Position numbers and translations under genes: made by a program. Below, one piece after another: positions 22,640 through 32,377 of a DNA stretch of 64,000 bases; within the stretch, counting starts at the first letter, position 1; the number at the start of each line of letters is the position of its first letter. The DNA lies in assembly GCA_009733575.1 (NCBI GenBank), contig ML769535.1, forward strand, positions 62,001 through 126,000, read 5' to 3'. This DNA is from Gymnopus androsaceus JB14. Lineage: Eukaryota; Basidiomycota; Agaricomycetes; Agaricales; Omphalotaceae. The notes beneath the pieces were generated by a model. The model worked only from the letters and a program-made list of their open reading frames with translations. It did no database searches and had not been told where the DNA came from.

Positions 22640-22868
22640 TTGCCGTCCTGTTAGAATTAGTGTGTTCACTCAAAAAGAATAGGGCGACTAAATTATTCGG
22701 ATTTCCCTAAAAAATCAACGCTTCAACCCGATGGCTCATTGCACGGATTAGAATACCGTGGCGATGTGCATAGGGAGGGTATGTCCCTTAATTCGGCACT
22801 ACTGCTATCATTCTGCGAGAAATTCGGCAGTTTTAGTGAATATACATTGGTTAATTACCGTGGTACCT
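22640..22868 (-). repeat. Inverted copy of the 18585-18860 repeat
   Basis: Read on the minus strand it follows 18585-18860: GGTAATTAACCAA, AAAACTGCCGAATTTC, TTCTAATCCGTGCAATGAG, then AATCCGAATAATTTAGTCG. It abuts the TAA target duplication of the Harbinger element and was the 3' flank of the gene that element hit. Confidence 0.65.
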
Positions 22869-22870
22869 AA

Positions 22871-22952
22871 GAGTCAGTTCGGCAAACGGCAACTGGATTC
22901 CTGATCAGATTCCCACTGTATTTAGAAATCAAATTCCGCGTAGATTCCTTAC
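22871..22952 (+). repeat. Left terminal inverted repeat of PIF/Harbinger
   Basis: It matches the reverse complement of 26385-26476 except for one internal indel of about 15 bases and a few substitutions. The outer 40 bases differ at a single position. Confidence 0.85.
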
Positions 22953-23524
22953 CGCATTTTTCACGTCTCTTTCCAGCAAATTGCAAAACCGGAGGCCACT
23001 TCGGAATTCCCCTGGTGTGATCGCCGCCCGGCACCACCCTGCTGGCGCCCAGCAAGCGCCTGTTGAGACCATTGACATTCTCAATTCATGTGCTTACTTG
23101 CAGTGTAGGAAGAGGAGGAATAGGGCCACATAACCATCGATATAGTATACCGATGTCTGTTCAAGCTGGGGCTGCCCATTGTACATTAAATATAGCAGAG
23201 CAAAAAAGTTCAAGCGACCAACTGTCAATAAGTGACGAGCCTGGACGACATCAACATAGTTGAACATAGTTGAACATTACTTACCTAAATACATGAAATT
23301 CTATTCTGCTTCACGCAGCTAAACAACAGTGAAGCGACAATTATAAACTCGTCCAACGTCGTTACGGTTGAGCTGCGCATTGGCGCCTACTGAGCGCTAG
23401 TGGGACTTTGCCGAGCGGCCATCACACCATGGCCAGGGGAATTCCGAAGTGGCCTCCGGTTTTGCAATTTGCTGTCATTTCTCATCGAACGAACGTCACT
23501 ATTCACATAGAATCATCGGGAAAC

Positions 23525-24951
23525 ATGGCTGGCATGGACGAGCATGATCCTGGGCCAGATATAACCCCGAAAACGCGTCAAAGCCTTATCATTAAAATCA
23601 AAAACCCCTCAAAAGCCCCTGCAGCATTGAAAGTGGTCAAAGGCAAGAAGGAAGGTGGTAAGAGAGGGAAAAAAGGGAAGAAAGGAAGAGAGGATGGTCC
23701 CGCTAATCCGGAACTCAAGGTTGAAGAGGCTGTTGAGAATGATGGAGAAACAGAGAAGGGAGAGCGGCAGGTCGCTTTTTGGTCTGAAAAGGATACGAAC
23801 ACAATGCTTCAGTACCTAGTGGACAATAAATCAAAGGCTGGGGATGGCGGAAACTTTCCGATGGCTGTTTATAATGCTGCAGCAGCCGAGTGCAACAAAA
23901 TTTTGACTCAAGGTGCATTGAAGACTGGCCTATCGTGCAAAAACAAGTTTTCGAAGGTGTGTCTCCGTTGTTTATTTTGACATGTCATTGACTTCTTTTG
24001 AAGTACCTCCGGCCCACATTCAATATTTGCTATATTATTCACAAGTATTCTGGGATCGGTGGTTTCGATACACTGACTGGTGCTCATATCACTCCGGAGA
24101 CAGAATTGCTCTGGGAAGATATTGTCAAGAGTAACCCGAAATGTGAACCGTACAAGTACAAGGGCTGGTCGTTCTGGGACAAGATGCTCGAAATCATGGC
24201 TCGCCGGTCCCCAAGGGCCTACGTGTCTACCGCGCTGGAGCCATTGACACCTCGGGAGTTGCTGAAAAACTCGAACGCGCACCGAGTCCTACGTGGGATA
24301 TAGAAGATGAAAGGAAGGATCTCCCAGATGAGTCTTCACAGGTATATCTTTGTTGGCGTTTCTTTGGCTATAGTCTGATTTTATGATTTTGGGACCAGGA
24401 GCAACTGAAGTTGCACAATGCAGGGCTTCCAGACCTCAGCGAAGACAGTGAGATTGAGGAGGTACGTGCTCTCATCTACCTAAGTATGACATTTTCAGTT
24501 TGAACTTCCTGTATAGCTTCCAACAAAGACTCCGGTTAGGGGGAAGAAGCGTGAGCCGGCGGGACCTCCTCCTTCCACAGGTTCCAAGAAGCCTCGCCTG
24601 AGTGGAAGCGCACAGGCGATTGGTGTAATCAGAGCATCAATGGACTGGTTCACTGATGCCATGCTAAATGTGCTTGTCCCTCCGCCAGTGGCCCCAATCG
24701 CTCCCGCTACTGCACAGACAGAAGCACCTCTCTCTCAGTCTACAGTAAACACTTTTGGTACACCTCGTCATCGTCGGCAGCTGGCGCTTTCACGGATTGA
24801 AAATCAGCCTATGCTCACGGTCGAAAATCAACTGGACTTAATCGAGATGTTTGAGCGTGATGAGGCTCTGGTTGATTCGTATCTTGGGTTCACAAAGGAC
24901 GAGTTGAGGGAGAGTTGGATTATGCGAAAGCTTGCAGCGCTCCGTCGTTGA
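23525..24951 (+). CDS. MYB/SANT-like DNA-binding protein of PIF/Harbinger (one probable frame break)
   Basis: Exons about 23525-23956, 24004-24341, 24399-24461 and 24517-24951. Exon 1 has a Lys-rich basic stretch (KGKKEGGKRGKKGKK) and then FWSEKDTNTMLQYLVDNKSK, GDGGNF and AAAECNK, the usual opening of the SANT-like domain of fungal Harbinger partners. Exon 2 continues with LRPTFN, SGIGGFDTLTGAHI and KGWSFWDKMLEI. Near 24195 the frame must shift by one base to continue as KGLRVYRAGAIDTSGVAEKL; without it the protein stops at 24303. The later exons give a Pro-rich, then Leu-rich tail ending LRR. In this superfamily the MYB-like protein assists the transposase in nuclear import and end binding. 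The break may be mutation or sequence error. Confidence 0.75.
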
Positions 24952-24989
24952 TTGGTTTACATTATTTTCTATGTACTCATCTACACACT

Positions 24990-26336
24990 CTACTCAAGGC
25001 CATCGATTTCTCTGTTGCATAATCGTTGCTGGTAATCAACCCACATTGCCTGGGCAATTTCATTGCGTTTCTGTTCTGCCCGTGCTTTCTCTTCTCGTCC
25101 AACAACTCCCTGTGAAAGTTCACCTTGTGCATGCAAATAGTCACCGTTGTGAGCAGCTGAGTATCCCGGAGCTGGATCCCATGCATCGGTGAAGTGCTGA
25201 ATATCCAATTCATCATGTTTCAGAATAAAGTTATGAAGAGCAGCGAGACCTGGAGGAATGCGAGCCTGTACGCCCATATCATATTGGGGTGCATGTGTAA
25301 GAACAGCCCATCGCTTTTTTACGACACCAAAGATACGTTCAATGCAGTTCCTAGCAGAGGCATGACGAAGGTTGAATAGCTCTTCACGATTCGCTGGTCT
25401 GCTTACAAAAATCAGTAGAGTTTGTATAAACATTCAGTTTTCTCTTACCGTACAGCAGCACGTCCCCACTCTGCAAGATGATACCGAACTCCACAATATG
25501 GAACTAGCAGTGTGTCACAAAGAGTGAAACCTGCATCAGCAAGATAGTATTTCCCCAGAGGAACAGGAAAGTCTGTGCGACGTGCTTGCTCATACATGTA
25601 TGCATCAGCTGTCGATCCTTCATGCCCACTGACAAAATACTGGAAGAACAAGTCCAGGGAGCAACAAGCAAGACAATTCTGGCTCAAGAAGCCTTTCCGA
25701 TTGCGAGCAGCTTGGCGTTCTGCAGTGGATGGACAGCAGTGGATATGTGTACCATCAATAGCTCCGACAGCGTCTCTGAAAAATGGCCAGAACTTTGTGT
25801 TATTTCGAATATATGGATGGATGGGATCGTTTGCAGCCGGAAGAACAACAAAACGTGAATAGAAAGGATCGGAAGATACAGTGAAGAGAATCTCTCGGAA
25901 ATATCTGCATAATGTCAGTGCCTTGTTCTATAGTTTTGGATGGTACGTACTTTGATATGGTGTCGTTAGAGCGCTGGAACTGCTCCCCTACATGCCGCAC
26001 AGAGAGACCAGTCACACAAGAATAGAGAAATATGGCTGCTTTCTCTTCCAGAGTGATGTACCTAGAATCCGAGAGTCCACACATTCGTAATTCAAAGACA
26101 AATGCAGTAAAAACATGCAAGCGCATCCCAAGCTCAGTATAAATCTGGTCTGGATGCCCAGCGATGAGTTCTTTCACCCATGCCTGTCCAGAGAGACTCG
26201 ATGTATGATATGGCTGGGCCCAGTAGCCAGGAGTTGCATACAGAATGGCAAGAAAAGCAGCAGCAGTGAAATAATAATAGGCTAGAGTGAGGAGTCTCCT
26301 GAGCCTTGTGGCATCAATATCCAGCCTCGGTGGCAT
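24990..26336 (-). CDS. PIF/Harbinger DDE transposase
   Basis: Exons 26336-25951, 25904-25449 and 25398-24990 join to 416 residues. Catalytic acids are visible in the family order: Asp in GAIDGTHI (about 179), Asp in YYLADAGF (about 252) and Glu in NCIERIFGVVKKRW (about 301). This is the DDE_Tnp_4 type also seen in animal HARBI1. The N-terminal third has LEEKAAIFLYSCVTGLSVRH and QRSNDTISKYF, a helix-turn-helix-like region found in relatives. It cuts and joins element ends at TWA targets. No frame break or missing catalytic residue was seen, so it may be active. It is transcribed toward the MYB/SANT gene. Confidence 0.9.
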
Positions 26337-26384
26337 CGTAAGAGGTATGGAGGATGTACAGGACGCACAATCATAACAATATCG

Positions 26385-26476
26385 CACGGAATCTACGCGG
26401 AATTTGATTTCTAAATACGGTAACTATGGCGGTGGAATCTGATCAGGAATCCAGTTGCCGTTTGCCGAACAGACTC
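26385..26476 (-). repeat. Right terminal inverted repeat of PIF/Harbinger
   Basis: Counterpart of 22871-22952. It ends GACTC followed by the TAA target copy. Confidence 0.85.
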
Positions 26477-26948
26477 TAATATCTGAGTCAGTCTGACTGG
26501 GAGATGCAAAGATTATCTGCCTCTCCTCTTGCCCCTGCTGCTGGCTCCGAGTACCAAGCCATAAGTATTCCTCAATGAATTTGACAGCTTTCAGCAATTC
26601 CTCATCAGAGTGGCATGATAAGCAGTGGTGCAAAGCGGATTCTGTAAATCTATGATGTCCAGTCAGAGGGAAAAAATCGAGCAAGTAACAAAAAGATATG
26701 TCTTACATATAAATTAACATCTTTTCACAGGCCTGCCCAAAAGCCCCCGACTCTTGAACAATAAACAAAACTGCCACTCCATCCTTGCTCCATCCTCCCT
26801 TTTGGATTGTCGATCGCCATGGCATTGAGCTATCAAGTTCGCTATGGGTGCAGGAGTAACAAGGAGTAGGGCAGGCACCTCTGCGAAGGCAACCCGAGTC
26901 TGTGACACCTCCGGCATTTTCAAAAGTATTCTCTTGCAGCGGGACCAG
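26424..26948 (-). pseudogene. Host gene with its last codons displaced by the transposon
   Basis: Minus-strand exons up to 26948 to 26707 and 26649 downward join in frame: PWRSTIQKGGWSKDG, FGQACEKMLIY, then FTESALHHC, DEELLKAVKFIEEYLWLG and EERQIIFASPSQTDSDI. The Harbinger target TTA/TAA falls inside the next codons. If the element is removed, the frame continues RYHGN and stops at once. At present it reads 19 codons into the terminal repeat (RVCSANGNWIPDQIPPP) before a stop at 26424. I do not recognise the family; HSELDSSMPW and the Cys-rich lead-in suggest a helical domain. The 5' part is missing or lies in an unresolved exon upstream. Confidence 0.6.
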
Positions 26949-27429
26949 CTATGCAGAGAACGACGCCGATGATACTGTCTATGCCTTCGCCATTAATGGC
27001 TCGTCAAGTCCAAGTCTACTTTTGGACGCCATTCAATAGACAAGGGCAGGGACAGGGACAAGGGCAAGCTCAAACTCATAGATGATGTCACGGTATACCT
27101 ATCGCGTCGTGACTCCTTCAACTTCTGCGTCGTTGGGCTCATCGTATAATTCAAAGGAGATAACCTCCTGCTCCCACGGGCCACCGAGGTCTCAGTAAAG
27201 GACGTCGCATGAGACGTTTCTCCGTATGTAGAAGGTTTCTTCAACTGTACGGAGCTGATTTGGGTCTCGGGACCGTGACATATGGGAGAGGAACAATTCG
27301 GGAGAGCGGAAGACACGCGTGGCGTCAACTTGCTAAGCGCTTATTCAATCATGAATTAGCGCCCTTCTTTTGACAAGTCCAATGTCCCATGTCCCTCAGC
27401 ACTCATTTAGCGTTCCTGTACCTCCAGAG
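26949..27429. other. No gene seen
   Basis: The only long frame (minus, 26993-27328) is low-complexity Ser/Thr/Leu without a motif. No RNA or repeat was found. Confidence 0.4.
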
Positions 27430-27740
27430 GTCATTGGTTCTGAGCAATTTGCTCAAATGCAACGACGCTTCGATTCAGGCGACAGTAATCTCAATGCTTG
27501 ATCAGCGTCTCGAGATTTGCTCGAGATGCTGAAAGCTGAGACCGGAGGTTCAGATCAACCGGGATCATTCGAATGACTTCATTGAGACCTCTCCATGCAA
27601 CTCGCCGCGTACCCACAGAAACTTTGGTGGAGATTTTCTCGGAGTGATATCGTTCATACAGTGTCAGACGGTTCAGCGGCCGACTCGGACTCTTTGGATA
27701 CGCGCGCGCGGTGGTGGCATGCCCGAAGCTAGGAGTCTTT
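27430..27740 (+). pseudogene. F-box gene relic
   Basis: Pieces of the agaric F-box N-terminus remain in different frames: LSNLLKCNDASIQATVISML (coil start), then DQRLEIC, and after frame shifts SLRPLHATRRVPTETLVEIF. A stop follows directly after the EIFSE of the F-box. No downstream LRR part is recognisable. Confidence 0.65.
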
Positions 27741-27770
27741 CTTCTCTTAATGTATCGTTCTATGTCGTGG

Positions 27771-28140
27771 AACTTGGTGAGAAAGATACCTTCTATTGTT
27801 ACTAAAGCCCTCGAGCGATTGACTGGCCACAGAAACTAACCTTTAAGTCATAGGATGCGGAAAATGAATTGCGGAAGTAAGATTCTCCTCCTTTTCTTCT
27901 TTTCGACATGAGGTATCCCGCTGAATGACAAGGGATTGAATTCGAGTGCACTCATTTGTAGATACCTTTCCCGCCAAGTGGATCTCGCGGCGCAAATTTA
28001 TGCAGAGTCTGCCTGCAGGAGGCCGAATACTCCTATTCTCAATACATCGTCATATATGTCGTGGAACTTGGTGAGAACTCACGCGCATCCTTTTATGCCT
28101 CTTAAAGCCTTCGAATAAGTGACTGACTGCAGAAACTTCA
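27771..28140 (+). repeat. Direct repeat upstream of the GMC gene
   Basis: TATGTCGTGGAACTTGGTGA occurs at about 27760 and 28053, each followed about 30 bases later by AAAGCCxTCGA and then GACTGxCxxCAGAAACT. The second copy runs into the GMC start codon at 28143, so the gene's leader has been duplicated. Confidence 0.55.
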
Positions 28141-28142
28141 AA

Positions 28143-30613
28143 ATGCACAGTTTACTGCTATCCTCCTTTTCTATCTTCATTGTCCTTTCGGGACTCGTTC
28201 GCGCCACTGTTATCACCAATGATACCTCCGCTCTCGCTACCTCATCATATGAGTATATAGTAGTAGGTGGGGGTACCACTGGGCTGGCTGTCGCCAATCG
28301 CCTTGCGGTAAATCACTCCGTTTTGGTGATAGAGCGTGGAATGGACTTGGTTGACAGTGAAGTGGTGAATGATCCCTATGAGCCTTTCGGGTGAGTCTAC
28401 CAATGCCGATGCTCTTACTTTTCCTTGGTTTATATTCAACTTGGCCGGGATACTGAACGCTCAACTCAATATCTACAGAGTATCCCCATGCTTATTTTCA
28501 ATGACAACTGGTCCACCGCAAGTTCGGTTTCAATAGCAGTCGGTCACTCCCGCTGACTTAGTGAGTTTCGCCCATCTATTCTCATACCACATTCTGACAT
28601 ATTCAACTCACAGCGGAAGCTGTTTGGGCGGAGGCTCTTCCATCAACGCCATGATGGGAGCTAGGCCTACTTTTGCTGGTATGAGCGCCCTTGAGGCACT
28701 CGGGAACCCAGGGTGGGGTTGGAACGATTTTTTACCGTTGGTAGCTTTCTTTAAACTGTTATACACAAATTCCAACTTTTTGCTCCCCAGATACATGCAG
28801 AAATCCGAAAACTTCACCCCGCCCACAGCGGAGCAATTTGCAGATGGCGCTAATTATATATCTGTGGTCCATGGGTTTGACGGTCCTGTTGGGGTTTCTT
28901 TTGCCCGTCCATTGGTAGCTCCTGCGCTGCAGAGTGCTGCGAAAAGTACTATTCAGACAGTTTTTGACGGGAAGATAACATTGGCTCCGGAGATGGGCTA
29001 TGGGTTTTCGGGAGGTCAGTGACTATAGGCTATCCTGGATTAATCAACTCATCGCTCCCGCTATAGGGCATGTATCAAGCTTCTACCACCATATTCACTT
29101 TAACGAGACCTTGCAAACAGACCGACGGTCCTCTTCCGCTTGGTCGTATCTATATCCTCAAACACAACAGAGGGAAGGGCTTACGGTGATCACTGGTCAT
29201 CTGGTGAATTCTGTATTAACTTCTACGGGAGATGGGGGTAATATTACCGCCACTGGAGTTTTGGTGCAACCCGCTGCCGGGGGTCAAACATTGACGTTCA
29301 ACGCTTCAAGAGAGGTAGTGATCACAGCTGGTACCCTTTATGTGAGTTTATATTTCTTTCGTTTACTAGTATTGAACTGATAACTTCAAGTCTCCGGCGA
29401 TTCTCCAACGCAGTGGCATTGGAAACGCGACGTACGTTCGCTTTTCTTTTATTTTTTCTATTCGCGGTTCGAAGTTAACTGGCTACTATCTTAGATTCTT
29501 ACAAAGTCTTGGAATCACTCCAGTTCTTGACCTTCCTGGTGTGGGCGCAAAGTGAGCAAATATTATTCCATGTCCTCATCGATTCTTTTGAAGAAGTACT
29601 ATACAGCTTCCAGGATCAGATTCTGCTAACCAATGTTTCTTTTCCTCTGGCTCCATCCGCAAATACTACAAACGTCACCGGCGGAGGTGATGTATTGCTA
29701 GGAATTACTGTGGCTCACCCTACAATGATAGACGCTTTAGGGCAGAATGGTGAGTATGCTGCTTTGGGATTGATCTAGCTACTAATAACAACTCACAGGC
29801 ACCTTGATGATGGACACTGTCCTACGAAATACTTCTACCACGTACACCGTCTCCGTTGGAGGTGTTGTAAATTCCGAGTCTTTAACTACCCAGGCCGCTG
29901 TCATAGCTGATGCATATGCAATTGACAGTACGTACCGTCTCTATCCTCCGAAGAAACACCCCACAATAAACCTCTATAGACCCCTTTTTCGAACTGTTCT
30001 TCACTCCTAGCTCTACAGTCCTCGAAGCATGGGCCCAGTCTATCCTCCCCCTCTCTCGCGGAACGATCCGCATCAACACCACCGACCCATCTATCGACCC
30101 CGTCCCCGACGCCCAATACCTCACCGTAGATGCCGACATAAGCGTCGCCGTAGCCGCCGCGCGGAGGATTTCTAGCATTGCAGTAACTCCACCGTTTAGT
30201 GACCTGATCACTGAGACAGCTTTGGCTGAGTCGGGCGTTCCAAGCTTAAATGCAACGGACGAGCAAGTGAAGGAATGGGTTCTTTCTACGTGAGTAGTTG
30301 TGGGGTATAGTGTGTCTATTGGATTTGATATTAACTTCTCGTAGATATACGCCTGGCATCCACTTTGTAGGGAGCAACTCCATGATGCCAAAGGAATTGG
30401 GTGGTGTCGTCTCTCCTCAGCTCCTGGTTTATGGTACGTCTCTTCTTCCTTCTTCCAGTTCTTACTAATCCCTTTATAGGAACGACGAATCTCCGGATAG
30501 CAGATGCGTCAATTGTTCCAATGAGTATTTTCCCGCACACGACGCTAGGACTGTACGGAGTGGCTGAGAAGGCTGCAGATATGATTCTGCAAGCGGCTTC
30601 AGTAACGACGTAA
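28143..30613 (+). CDS. Secreted GMC oxidoreductase (one probable frame break)
   Basis: Multi-exon gene: 28143-28390, 28481-28560, 28614-28736, 28791-29014, 29067-29341, 29391-29431, 29495-29551, 29607-29749, 29799-29927, 29980-30285, 30345-30433 and 30480-30613. Residues 1-21 are a signal peptide. The FAD-binding YIVVGGGTTGLAVANRL follows at about 37-53, then SCLGGGSSINAM, the GMC signature. Near the end are HFVGSNSMMPKELGGVV and RIADASIVPMSIFPHT, the two active-site regions. GMC enzymes oxidise alcohols or sugars and pass electrons to oxygen or quinones; in wood- and litter-decay fungi they feed peroxide to lignin attack. In exon 2 the frame meets a TGA just before its 3' splice, and a one-base shift near 28547 is needed to reach SCLGGG. 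Substrate cannot be told from sequence alone. Confidence 0.8.
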
Positions 30614-30790
30614 TTCCCTAAATCTGGCTCATTGTGTCAAACTGGAAGAAGAGAGCGAGTCAACGTATATAGTTAGTTGCCTGTATTCAAGGAAATGATA
30701 TTAAAATCAAAAGAAAAGAAATCTGTGCTGTGTGTCACTGATTTGGCGGACGGGAAGATCGTACTCTGAAGTAGTATGTAGTGGAGTTTT

Positions 30791-30903
30791 CGGATTATCC
30801 GCGTCCCTTTTAATCACACCCTAACATACCCAACATACTTCTTCTTTCACGGTTTTCCCATGCCAAAGGGAAAGAAGGACATGAACTCAGTGCGGATTAT
30901 CCG
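30791..30903. promoter_or_regulatory. Duplicated promoter block with two CGGATTATCCG palindromes
   Basis: CGGATTATCCG occurs at 30791-30801 and 30893-30903, each followed by C(G/C)TCCCT and a TTTTAATC/ATGAATCC block, then by TTTCCCATGCCAAA (about 30853 and 30938). CGG and CCG triplets in inverted orientation around 5 bases are the form of site bound by Zn2Cys6 dimers. The next start codon is at 30995 with a TATA-like GATATAAGG at 30956. Binding is an inference. Confidence 0.45.
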
Positions 30904-30994
30904 CCTCCCTATGAATCCCACTGAACGCTTTCAATGCTTTCCCATGCCAAAAACCGATATAAGGCCCCACTCCTCAGATTAGAACATCTCCCAA

Positions 30995-31764
30995 ATGACA
31001 ACGATGGCAATCGTCCAGTACACAGTATTTCCTGCTTCCGAGAACTTTGCCAAGGACCGCTCGCGCTTCAAAGAAGCTCTTGCAGCATTGACGAGTGCGG
31101 AGGGTCATATAGGGTATGATCCTGCATTTCTGGAAATAATGTTTCATACAATCTTATCCATCCAGCTCATTTTCTGGCTTACAAGTCGAGGAGGAAGGCT
31201 CCAAGAATCGCTATTTCATTACCGGTACGAACGACCTGTAATCTAACAGCTTAAAGACACTAACAATCCGACCATCAGTCTGGGAATCAGTCGAGCACCA
31301 AAAGAAATTTAGAGAAAGCGCAAACGAAAAGCTTGGAGAAATTTACAGCTTTTTGAAAGACGCCGTTCCAGGGGAGATTGTCCGACATCAATTTACTCTA
31401 ATCAAAGGCACACCGTTGCTTGGGTTAGAGTCAAAAAATACCGAATTGGTAATTATCACTCCAAAAGATGGGGTGCCGTTTGACCGAGTGAAGGAGATTG
31501 CGTTGAAGGTACGCGATGTTTGGGATGCCAATGGTCACCCATCCGCGATAAGTGAGGGGAACGGCATGATTCTTAATATCGTTGGATGGACCTCGACCGC
31601 AGTAAGTGCATGCATTGAATCTATTTTCCCTCGAATCTAATATGACTCCTGCGTAGCACCATCTTGATACAGTCAAGGAAGAACCATATGCATCAATTGT
31701 TAATGAATTTTCAGCGATCGGAAACTTTGACATGGCGCACGCCAACTTGGAAAAGCAGAATTGA
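30995..31764 (+). CDS. ABM/Dabb-like alpha-beta barrel protein
   Basis: Exons 30995-31113, 31166-31224, 31279-31601 and 31657-31764 join to 202 residues. The N-terminal half reads MAIVQYTVFPASENF, then SFSGLQVEEEG, YFITVWESVEHQKKF, a pattern of dimeric alpha/beta-barrel proteins (antibiotic biosynthesis monooxygenase or stress-responsive A/B barrel). The second half repeats the fold loosely (LVIITPKDGVPFDRVKEIAL) and ends with HHLDTVKEEPYASIVNEFS. Such proteins are small cytosolic oxygenase-like or binding proteins often linked to secondary metabolism or stress. No catalytic residues can be assigned. A twin promoter block precedes it. Confidence 0.7.
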
Positions 31765-32377
31765 TTTGTACAATGTGAATGCCCAAAGAATGCCTATAAA
31801 ATATGTGTTTTGCATTTTGTTGTGTAGCAAGGAAGACGCCAAGTAAGAAGAGCGGAGTGCCCTTGATCCTACACTGGTGCGAAGACGTGCAGCCCAGGGA
31901 GTCACCTTTGTTCCGTCGTCGTAGATGTAGCTGGGCTGAGCTGACTCGGAGAGCGGCTAGCACGAGATTCTGCAGATCTCGAAAGGTAAGGTCCTTCGCA
32001 CGATTGGACACTGGCAAGTTCCAGCCATGTCACCGTATTTTGTTACAAATAACCAATGGAGGGCTCCTGAAGGATACGCGCGTTCGACCCATTTTGGGCT
32101 ACGAAAACACCGTGGAAGCAGGCGACGTCAGCATATAAAAAGTAAGATCATTGACGACGACTATAGGGGAGAAGGACGTAGAAGAGAGATGGTTCGAAAT
32201 CACCAGTTTGCCCAAACGTCAGGAAGTACGAGAGAGAGTTAGGGAGGATTGTATTGTTGACTGTGTGAATTTGAACTGTGTGAATTTGAAATGAACGAGT
32301 AGACGCGCAATAGACGCGCGCCTTCTCCTATACTTGATTCGAATAAATCTGGCCTTTTAACTTGCGACTACCATTCG
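31765..32377. other. No gene seen
   Basis: Several short overlapping frames lie on both strands, none with a motif or splice logic. The last 100 bases are the leader of the next gene. Confidence 0.45.

Larger units (their letters stand above)
22871..26476. mobile_element. Complete PIF/Harbinger DNA transposon
   Basis: The element is 3606 bp, flanked by TAA at 22868-22870 and 26477-26479, the TWA-type 3-bp duplication of this superfamily. The left end GAGTCAGTTCGGCAAACGG and the right end (reverse complement GAGTCTGTTCGGCAAACGG) open terminal inverted repeats of about 80-100 bp. These include GGATTCCTGATCAGATTCC and AAATCAAATTCCGCGTAGAT with a small indel between. Inside are two convergent genes, as is typical: a DDE transposase (minus) and a MYB/SANT-like protein (plus). 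Their stops are 38 bases apart. The well-preserved repeats and intact transposase indicate a young element. Confidence 0.92.
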
